DNA from: Clostridium lundense DSM 17049
GTDB lineage: Bacteria; Bacillota; Clostridia; Clostridiales; Clostridiaceae
Direction: 5' to 3'
NCBI RefSeq assembly: GCF_000619945.1
Contig: NZ_JHVC01000029.1
Location: forward strand, 1 to 36,716
DNA: 36,716 bases
The stretch's first letter is position 1. Each line of letters opens with the position of its first letter. The notes under the pieces were generated by a model, which did not search any database, was not told the origin of the DNA, and worked only from the letters and a program-made list of their open reading frames with translations. A program made the position numbers and the translations under genes. Below are positions 30,596 through 36,716 of the stretch, in pieces.

Positions 30596-32314
30596 TTGAA
30601 AAAGAACAAATTACTAAAAATAATAACAATGACATGTTTATTCATGTTTCTAACATCATCATCAATTAATAATAAAGTAAAGGCAGATGATAATACAGTG
30701 GCTCCTTTATTAAAGTTTGGAACTAATACTTCTATTCTTTTGCATGGAAAGCCAATTTATATTCCTAAAGAGGTAGTTCATGAGAAAAGACAGTTTAGAA
30801 GTGCATGGATATCAACAGTAAGTAATTTAGATTTTCCTTCAAAGCCAGGGTTAACCCAGGAACAATTTAAAGCGGAATATAAAAAGGTCTTAGATAACTT
30901 TCAGGCTTTAAATTTAAATGCTGTTACCTTTCAGGTAAGACCAAAAGCTGATGCATTTTATAAGTCTAATATAAATCCATGGTCTGAGTGGTTAACAGGA
31001 GTTCAAGGAAAAGATCCTCTTTGGGATCCAATGAAATGGATGATAGATGAAACCCATAAAAGAAATATGGAATTTCATGCTTGGTTTAATCCATATAGGG
31101 TAACCGTAGGATATGAGCCTAAAAAGACAAAGGAACAATTATTGTCAACTTTATCAAAAAACAATTGGGCAAGAAAGAATCCTCAATATGTTTTGAAATT
31201 TGATGGTAAATTATTATTAAATCCAGGTGAGCCAACAGTTAGAAACTATATCAAAGATAGTATAATGGAGGTTGTACAAAATTATGATATAGATGCGGTT
31301 CACTTTGATGATTATTTCTATCCTTATAAAGTAAGTAGAGGCGGAGTAACATATACTTTTGGCAATTCAAATGAAGATTTGGCTACTTTCAAAAAATATG
31401 GAGCTAAATTTACAGATATAAAGGCATGGAGAAGAAATAATATTGATTTATTGATTCAACAAGTTTCTGTTGCTATTAAAGCTAAAAAACCTTATGTTAA
31501 ATTTGGCGTAAGTCCTTTTGGAATATGGGGACATTTAGATAATCATCCTGCTGAGAGTATCAAAGGGGAAGGTTCTCATACACCTAAGGCATCATCATCA
31601 AGTTATGACGATATATATGCAGATACAAGAAGTTGGGTTAAAAATGGATGGATAGATTATATTACTCCTCAAATTTATTGGAGCTTTGGGCAAAATGCAG
31701 CGCCATATGGAGAGCTTGCTGATTGGTGGGCAAATGTAGTTAAAGGAACTAATTGTCAATTATATATTGGACATGCTAATTATAAGCATATAAGTAATAG
31801 TAGCTGGGAGACAGATTGGAAAAATCCACAGGAAATACCTAATCAATTAAGATTTAATTCAATGTATCCAGAAGTTAAGGGTAGCTGTTTCTTTAGTTTA
31901 AATAGTTTAAAAGGGAATAAGCTTGGAGAAACAACAATAATAAAAAATCAATATTTTAACTATAAATCTCTTGTGCCGACAATGCCATGGTTAGATAATA
32001 AGGCACCTGAACCTATTAAAATAAGCAATATAAATGCTATGAAAAATGGTATAAATATAAAGTGGAATGATAAGAAACAAAACGATTCTACTTATTATGT
32101 AATATATAGATTTAATGGAGATAAAATAGGGGATATTGAAAATCCAGCAAATATTTTATCTACAGTAAGAAGAGGTAGTGGACAACTAGCTTTGGAATTT
32201 ACTGACTTATCAGCAGATATTAATACAAATTACACTTATGCTATTACTGCTGCAGATAGACTTCATAATGAAAGTAAATGTGATAGTTATATTTATATGC
32301 CAAACAAGAATTAA
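30596..32314 (+). CDS. GHL10 (DUF187) family glycosyl hydrolase-like protein, secreted
   Basis: A 572-residue exported protein starting at TTG, 7 nt after GGGGG; an ATG at 30589 is in the wrong frame. Residues 1-31 form a signal peptide ending NNKVKA. Residues about 60-430 match GHL10/DUF187: RQFRSAWISTVSNLDFPSKP, NLNAVTFQVRPKADAFY, NMEFHAWFNPYRV, AVHFDDYFYPY (putative acidic catalytic pair) and WIDYITPQIYWSF. The C-terminal 100 residues (about 470-572) look like a fibronectin type III domain ending ITAADRLHNES. Family members act on bacterial surface polysaccharides. No CWB2 repeats are present, so it is probably released or held by other means. It is downstream of the GH18 gene and separated by a palindrome. 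Confidence 0.88.
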   Translation: MKKNKLLKIITMTCLFMFLTSSSINNKVKADDNTVAPLLKFGTNTSILLHGKPIYIPKEVVHEKRQFRSAWISTVSNLDFPSKPGLTQEQFKAEYKKVLDNFQALNLNAVTFQVRPKADAFYKSNINPWSEWLTGVQGKDPLWDPMKWMIDETHKRNMEFHAWFNPYRVTVGYEPKKTKEQLLSTLSKNNWARKNPQYVLKFDGKLLLNPGEPTVRNYIKDSIMEVVQNYDIDAVHFDDYFYPYKVSRGGVTYTFGNSNEDLATFKKYGAKFTDIKAWRRNNIDLLIQQVSVAIKAKKPYVKFGVSPFGIWGHLDNHPAESIKGEGSHTPKASSSSYDDIYADTRSWVKNGWIDYITPQIYWSFGQNAAPYGELADWWANVVKGTNCQLYIGHANYKHISNSSWETDWKNPQEIPNQLRFNSMYPEVKGSCFFSLNSLKGNKLGETTIIKNQYFNYKSLVPTMPWLDNKAPEPIKISNINAMKNGINIKWNDKKQNDSTYYVIYRFNGDKIGDIENPANILSTVRRGSGQLALEFTDLSADINTNYTYAITAADRLHNESKCDSYIYMPNKN

Positions 32315-32339
32315 ATTTAATAGAATAGGTATATTAAAA

Positions 32340-32383
32340 AATTAAGCAGAGAGCATATGTATACTCTCTGCTTAATTTTTATA
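32340..32383. terminator. Bidirectional terminator
   Basis: A perfect 14-bp stem (32340-32353 and 32364-32377) with a 10-nt loop, starting AATTAAGCAGAGAG, is followed by a T-run on the plus strand and a shorter one on the minus strand. It separates the convergent GHL10 and CAP genes. Confidence 0.88.
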
Positions 32384-32386
32384 TTT

Positions 32387-33202
32387 TTATTGAGGTTTAC
32401 TAATAAACATTTGTGAGAACATATTTCCATAAGGCCCACCAGCTTTAATTCCTATACCTATATGAGTATAGTTTGGATTTAGTATGTTCTGTCTATGACC
32501 AGGGGAGTTCATTAATGCGTTTTCAGCATTTTCAACACTTTGATTACCAGCAATATTTTCTCCTGCCTGAACAAATTTGATACCAAATGATTTCATCATA
32601 TCAAATGGGCTGCCATATTTTGGAGAATTATGGCTGAAATAATTATTATCTATCATATCTTGAGCTTTGGTTCTAGCCACATTAGCTAATTGCATATCAA
32701 CTGTTAAAGGTGGTAAATTGTTCTGAGATCGAGCTTGATTTACTAGATTCACCATTTTTTGTTCTGAATCAGTTAATGTAGTAGAAGTTGTTTCAGTAGT
32801 TGGTGTTTTAGGGGCTGTTGTTCCCTGTGGAGTTGTTCCTGAAGTGTCTGGTGTAGCACCTGGTTTTTTATCCTCAGCTACTATTGGCTTACATTGTGCT
32901 TTAGGAACAAATCCAATATTATTGTCAGGAAGTTTTACTGCAAACCAATCTGAAACTTGGTTTACTACATCATAAGTATTATCTTTATTCGATTTTTGAA
33001 GTACGGGAGTATTGTTTGAACAACCTGATCTTATATTTGCTGTATCAGCAGTGATTTTTATTCTTTCAACATCTCCCATTTTAGTAACTGAAGATTCTAC
33101 TCCTCCTATGGCCTGTTGCTTTTGTTGCTTGGGTTGTTGTGCACATGAAGTAGCACAAATAGATGATACAATTAAAGTTAAAGCAATAAGTGTTTTTTTC
33201 AC
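32387..33202 (-). CDS. CAP/SCP-domain (YkwD-like) probable lipoprotein with SH3 domain
   Basis: A 271-residue exported protein. The signal sequence (1-20) ends with an imperfect lipobox (ATSC, Cys20), so it may be lipid-anchored. Residues about 45-105 form an SH3b-like domain (ADTANIRSG, VSDWFAVKLPDNNIGFVP); a Thr/Pro linker (about 112-140) follows; residues about 148-270 are a CAP domain with NLVNQARSQNNLPPL, NYFSHNSP, GENIAGNQSVENA, SPGHRQNILNPNYTHIGIG. YkwD-type CAP proteins are widespread in clostridia and spore formers (CotH-like coats include them) but without known chemistry. GGAGGGA precedes ATG. It is monocistronic, next to two glycan hydrolases, and fits the same cell-envelope theme. 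Confidence 0.9.
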   Translation of the reverse strand: MKKTLIALTLIVSSICATSCAQQPKQQKQQAIGGVESSVTKMGDVERIKITADTANIRSGCSNNTPVLQKSNKDNTYDVVNQVSDWFAVKLPDNNIGFVPKAQCKPIVAEDKKPGATPDTSGTTPQGTTAPKTPTTETTSTTLTDSEQKMVNLVNQARSQNNLPPLTVDMQLANVARTKAQDMIDNNYFSHNSPKYGSPFDMMKSFGIKFVQAGENIAGNQSVENAENALMNSPGHRQNILNPNYTHIGIGIKAGGPYGNMFSQMFISKPQ

Positions 33203-33320
33203 ATAAGTCCCTCCTTAATTTTTTATATTTAGCACATATAAATAGTATTAGTAAAATTAAAAATTTTATTAGAAAATTTTAATTAAGGTTTTGGTAAATT
33301 AGGTTCTTTATATAAAATTA

Positions 33321-33350
33321 ATAAAGGTAGTCCAAATGGACTACCTTTAT
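33321..33350 (-). terminator. Terminator hairpin of the small membrane protein gene
   Basis: Perfect 13-bp arms (33321-33333 and 33338-33350) with a 4-nt loop lie 30 bp past the stop of the minus-strand gene at 33381. On the minus strand a T-rich tail follows. Confidence 0.75.
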
Positions 33351-33380
33351 AATTTGTGAAATAAAAAAATGAATATTAAT

Positions 33381-33869
33381 TTATTTTCTTTTATGATATT
33401 TTGCTAAATAAACACCAAAAAATATTTGACATAAAATCATGGCTATAGAAATTACATCGATTATTATAATTTTTTCGCGCATTAATTTAATATTTGATTG
33501 AAAAGAATTTGGAAGTTGAAGTGATGATTGTATACTCATAATATAAGCTGGTAGTAGGTTTGATAAATTGATTAATCCTTGTAATGCTACTAATATACCT
33601 GTTGTTAAAGAAACATTTTTATTTTCTAATAAGTTTAAATAACCTGTTTTATTTGATTCTTTAATATATGTTTTTAGTAAAATAATGGTTATCGATACAA
33701 CAATAATCCATAAAATATTATGTCTAATAAAAATGTTTATACCATTTTTAAATCCAACATTATTAAGTATTAATGTACTAAGTTTGCTTGGAAGTGAAAA
33801 TATACTTGTAATTATTATAAATAGAAGAGCAATTTCTAATGAAGTTTTAATTTCTTTATGTTCGTTCAT
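33381..33869 (-). CDS. Small four-helix membrane protein, unknown
   Basis: A 162-residue hydrophobic protein with about four membrane helices (about 12-30, 50-66, 88-110, 133-155) and a polar loop between helices 3 and 4 (SIQSSLQLPNSFQSN). The N-terminus MNEHKEIKTS is polar and the C-terminus ends KYHKRK, so both ends probably lie in the cytoplasm. I recognise no family. It has its own terminator and no close partner gene; the gene for RNase J lies 400 bp away on the other strand. Confidence 0.7.
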   Translation of the reverse strand: MNEHKEIKTSLEIALLFIIITSIFSLPSKLSTLILNNVGFKNGINIFIRHNILWIIVVSITIILLKTYIKESNKTGYLNLLENKNVSLTTGILVALQGLINLSNLLPAYIMSIQSSLQLPNSFQSNIKLMREKIIIIDVISIAMILCQIFFGVYLAKYHKRK

Positions 33870-34052
33870 AATATACCACCATCCTTTTTAGTAATGCTAA
33901 TACATAATAGTATAATGTAATTATATTCCAAATTCAATTATTTAAAGCTTTTCTCTAATTTTAGAGATGTATTTTTTATATACAAATTCAATAGCATATG
34001 TACATGTATAGTAGACCCATTTATAATTAATTATAGTAGAATGTAAAGTAAC
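33870..34052. other. Non-coding gap, upstream part
   Basis: An A/T-rich stretch with no open reading frame, RNA motif or repeat that I can support. It must hold the promoter of the minus-strand membrane protein gene. Confidence 0.35.
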
Positions 34053-34081
34053 TTGTTAGTTTGTAAATTGTTATATATAAT
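34053..34081 (+). promoter_or_regulatory. Sigma-A-type promoter of the RNase J gene
   Basis: TTGTTA (34053-34058) and TATAAT (34076-34081) are 17 nt apart. The predicted leader of about 190 nt before the RNase J start contains no recognised motif. Long leaders are common for RNase genes that control their own mRNA, but this is not shown here. Confidence 0.55.
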
Positions 34082-34276
34082 GAGGATACTTATATAAAAT
34101 TATAAGTGTATAGGATATAGGTAAATAAAATTAATATGATTTATTTGAGTTTATTGAAAAATTAAAAACAGTGGAAAGGTTACAAGATTCTTTAAGGCAG
34201 AATACATACAAATAGTAATAGACAAAAATATATCAATTATTAAATAAATTTAAAGGTTATAGAAGGAGTGGATTTA

Positions 34277-35941
34277 TTGAGAACTAAAAGAAGTGTAAAA
34301 ATAATACCTTTAGGTGGACTTGGAGAGATTGGCAAGAATATTACAGCAATTGAATATGGAGATGAAATTATTGTAATTGATTGCGGATTAGCGTTTCCTG
34401 ATGAGGAAATGTATGGTATAGATATTGTAATACCTGATATAACATATTTAATGAATAATATTGATAAAGTAAAAGGTTTTTTCTTAACTCATGGACATGA
34501 AGACCACATTGGAGGATTGCCTTATATATTGAAACAACTAAATGTTCCTGTATATGGAACAAAGTTAACATTGGGGTTAGTGGAGAGTAAGCTAGAAGAA
34601 CATAAAATACTATCAGATTGTAAATTAAATGTTGTAAAACCCGGAGATGTCATAAAATTAGAAAATATATCTGTTGAGTTTATAAGAACAAATCACAGCA
34701 TAGCAGATAGTTGCTCATTAGCAATTCGTACTCCATTAGGATTAATTGTTCATACAGGAGACTTTAAGGTGGATTATACACCTATTGATGGAGAAATGAT
34801 AAACTTACAAAGATATGCTGCATTAGGAAAACAAAGAGTACTATTACTTATGGCAGATAGTACAAACGCTGAACGTCCAGGCTATACTATGTCAGAAAAG
34901 ACTGTAGGTGAAAAATTAGACCATATATTTTCAGGAGCAAAAAGTAGAATTATTATTGCTACATTTGCATCAAATATTCATAGAATTCAGCAGATTGCAA
35001 ATTCATCAGTAAAGCAAGGGAGAAAAATAGCATTTAGTGGCAGAAGTATGGAGAGAATATCACAAGTTGCATTAGAACTAGGCTATTTGGATATACCTAG
35101 TGAAGTATTAATAGAAATAGATGATATTGATAAATATCCTAAAAATAAGGTTACTATTGTTACAACTGGAAGCCAGGGAGAACCTATGTCTGCACTTAAT
35201 AGAATTGCATTAGGTACCCATAGAAAAATTAATGTGGAGCAAGGGGATTTATTCATTATTTCAGCCTCTCCTATACCAGGAAATGAAAAATCCATATCTA
35301 ATGTAATAAATGAATTATGTAGAAAGGGTGCAAAAGTAATTTATAGTTCATTAGAAGATGTACATGTTTCTGGTCATGCATGTCAGGAGGAATTAAAATT
35401 AATACACAAGCTTTTAAATCCAAAGTATTTTATTCCTGTTCATGGAGAATATAGGCATTTGAGAACACATTCTATGATTGCTAAAAAGTTAGGTTTAAAT
35501 GAATCTAATATTTTTATTCTAGATATAGGCCAAGTATTCCAAATAACATCTAAAAATGCACAAATTGTTGGGAGAGTTCCTTCAGGAAGAATAATGGTAG
35601 ATGGATTAGGTGTTGGAGATGTAGGAAATATAGTACTTAGAGATAGAAAGCAGCTATCCCAAGATGGGATTATAACAATAGTTGTAACAATTGATAAACA
35701 GGCTGTTGATGTAATTGCAGGACCAGATATTATCTCAAGAGGTTTTGTATATATGAAAGAATCAGAAGAGTTATTAAGAGAAGCAAAAGTCATTGTTAAG
35801 GATACATTGGATAAGTGTCTTAGTAACAATACATTTGAATGGGCTGTAATAAAGACAAGAGTTAGAAGTGATTTAGGAGAATTTTTATATAAGAAAACAA
35901 AAAGAAAACCGTTAATACTTCCTGTTATTATGGAGATTTAA
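34277..35941 (+). CDS. rnj: Ribonuclease J
   Basis: A 554-residue metallo-beta-lactamase/beta-CASP ribonuclease that degrades and matures mRNA and rRNA by 5'-to-3' exonuclease and endonuclease action. I choose the TTG at 34277, 8 nt after AGAAGGAG; a GTG at 34268 overlaps the ribosome site. The Zn-binding HGHEDH (His72, His74, Asp76, His77), HTGDFKVDYTP (Asp at motif 3), the beta-CASP motif region with DSTNAERPG and SGHACQEEL, and the late GEYRHLRTH (motif C) are all present, so it should be active. The last 100 residues form the C-terminal domain. Length is normal (about 555). It ends at a terminator before the rRNA operon. No other RNase J copy is in view. Confidence 0.95.
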   Translation: MRTKRSVKIIPLGGLGEIGKNITAIEYGDEIIVIDCGLAFPDEEMYGIDIVIPDITYLMNNIDKVKGFFLTHGHEDHIGGLPYILKQLNVPVYGTKLTLGLVESKLEEHKILSDCKLNVVKPGDVIKLENISVEFIRTNHSIADSCSLAIRTPLGLIVHTGDFKVDYTPIDGEMINLQRYAALGKQRVLLLMADSTNAERPGYTMSEKTVGEKLDHIFSGAKSRIIIATFASNIHRIQQIANSSVKQGRKIAFSGRSMERISQVALELGYLDIPSEVLIEIDDIDKYPKNKVTIVTTGSQGEPMSALNRIALGTHRKINVEQGDLFIISASPIPGNEKSISNVINELCRKGAKVIYSSLEDVHVSGHACQEELKLIHKLLNPKYFIPVHGEYRHLRTHSMIAKKLGLNESNIFILDIGQVFQITSKNAQIVGRVPSGRIMVDGLGVGDVGNIVLRDRKQLSQDGIITIVVTIDKQAVDVIAGPDIISRGFVYMKESEELLREAKVIVKDTLDKCLSNNTFEWAVIKTRVRSDLGEFLYKKTKRKPLILPVIMEI

Positions 35942-35975
35942 TTTTATATAGCATATGCTAAATAAACTAATAGTT

Positions 35976-36008
35976 GAAAAACCTCATGAAGATCCATGAG
36001 GCTTTTCA
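35976..36008 (+). terminator. Rho-independent terminator of RNase J
   Basis: CCTCATG (35982-35988) pairs with CATGAGG (35995-36001) around a 6-nt loop; an A-run before and a TTTTC after extend the stem and form the tail. Confidence 0.75.
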
Positions 36009-36233
36009 ATTTAGTTAATAATATTGGCATTTTCGTATAATACTTTTCCTAGTGTATCATTAAAAGATATTGTAAGAAAAAGCAAGAAATAAGGAGCAAT
36101 TTTAATGTGAATTCATTTTAACAGGATTTTAATCAGAAATAGAGTATAACTACCGTGGTATGATATATCTCGTTCCCAAGTAAACACATACATCAGCAGA
36201 TTAGTTGATGAAAAATAAGTTTAAAAAAATGTG
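36009..36233. other. Non-coding region upstream of the rRNA promoter
   Basis: An A/T-rich region with no gene. It may include upstream promoter (UP) elements, such as the A-run just before TTGACA, but I see no second clear rRNA promoter. Confidence 0.35.
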
Positions 36234-36260
36234 TTGACAAGGGAATACAGAAATGATAAT
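36234..36260 (+). promoter_or_regulatory. rRNA operon promoter
   Basis: A perfect TTGACA (36234-36239) is followed by TGATAAT with its last base at 36260. The spacer is 15 nt to GATAAT, or 17 nt to the overlapping TAATAT (36257-36262); the latter spacing fits better. An A-rich tract lies just upstream. Confidence 0.75.
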
Positions 36261-36286
36261 ATATACAAGCTGTCTAGTGCAGCGAC

Positions 36287-36298
36287 ATGGTCTTTGAA
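36287..36298 (+). promoter_or_regulatory. boxA-like antitermination site in the rRNA leader
   Basis: TGGTCTTTGAAA resembles the boxA consensus TGCTCTTTAAAA, which recruits NusB-NusE for rRNA antitermination. It lies about 25 bp downstream of the -10 and is followed by a hairpin AAACAG-GAAA-CTGTTT (36330-36345) with a GNRA loop. Confidence 0.6.
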
Positions 36299-36503
36299 AA
36301 TTAAACAGAGAAGAGAAACCAGTCAATTCAAACAGGAAACTGTTTAAAATAGCGATGAGCTAGAAGAAGAAAAATTGGTAGGAACAAGTAGTGCGAGGAA
36401 TGTGGCGCAGCGAGGAACGGAATTTAGTAATCTAAATGAGTACCGAAGTAAGCCAACATGACGAAGCAATACGAAGTTTATAACAATTTTTGATTAAACT
36501 TTT

Positions 36504-36716
<213 letters not shown>

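Overview
The window is AT-rich DNA from a spore-forming, anaerobic Gram-positive bacterium, most likely Clostridium sensu stricto (cluster I). The evidence is an alpha/beta-type small acid-soluble spore protein, two proteins with clostridial CWB2 cell-wall repeats, an [FeFe]-hydrogenase-like protein, a DUF4179/ECF sigma pair, strong AGGAGG ribosome sites with several TTG starts, and a clostridial-type 16S rRNA 5' end at the right edge. I cannot name a species from sequence alone.

Layout. 1-560: the 5' end of an IS256-family element, running off the window, abuts an SASP gene. 847-3806: a MerR regulator, a PTS EIIC-like permease and a VanH-like D-2-hydroxyacid dehydrogenase; a MerR-type promoter/operator lies in front of the permease. 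3923-5567 (minus): a staygreen (Mg-dechelatase-like) protein and a VanZ-RDD membrane protein. 5837-8194: a secreted phosphodiester glycosidase with three CWB2 repeats. 8261-13038: a MarR repressor divergent from a heterodimeric ABC exporter with one degenerate ATP site. 13093-15972: a Dph6-like PP-loop ATPase, then a soluble ferredoxin/[FeFe]-hydrogenase/chemotaxis-transducer fusion with a long leader.

16109-21360: a three-gene minus-strand operon (Old Yellow Enzyme-type flavoenzyme, acetoacetate-decarboxylase-like protein, SDR) divergent from a PucR/CdaR-type regulator, which looks like a self-contained catabolic or reductive pathway of unknown substrate. 21497-22901: a cobalamin riboswitch without an obvious cobalamin gene, a terminator, and a YitT-family membrane protein. 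22949-25983: a DUF4274-like protein with a 48-residue upstream gene, a small kinase-like protein and a GGDEF-EAL protein. A short MITE-like inverted-repeat element follows.

26317-33202 is a cell-surface region: an ECF sigma factor with its DUF4179 membrane anti-sigma candidate, divergent from a CWB2-GH18 protein, then a GHL10 (DUF187) glycosidase and an SH3-CAP lipoprotein. 33381-35941 has a small unknown membrane protein and ribonuclease J. The window ends in an rRNA operon: promoter, boxA-like leader and the first ~213 nt of 16S rRNA.

The most interesting items are the hydrogenase-chemoreceptor fusion (all four H-cluster cysteines kept, the proton-relay cysteine replaced by proline), the apparently orphan B12 riboswitch, the OYE/ADC-like/SDR/PucR locus and the staygreen homologue in a non-photosynthetic anaerobe. 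All functional statements are read from sequence motifs; no database search was run.
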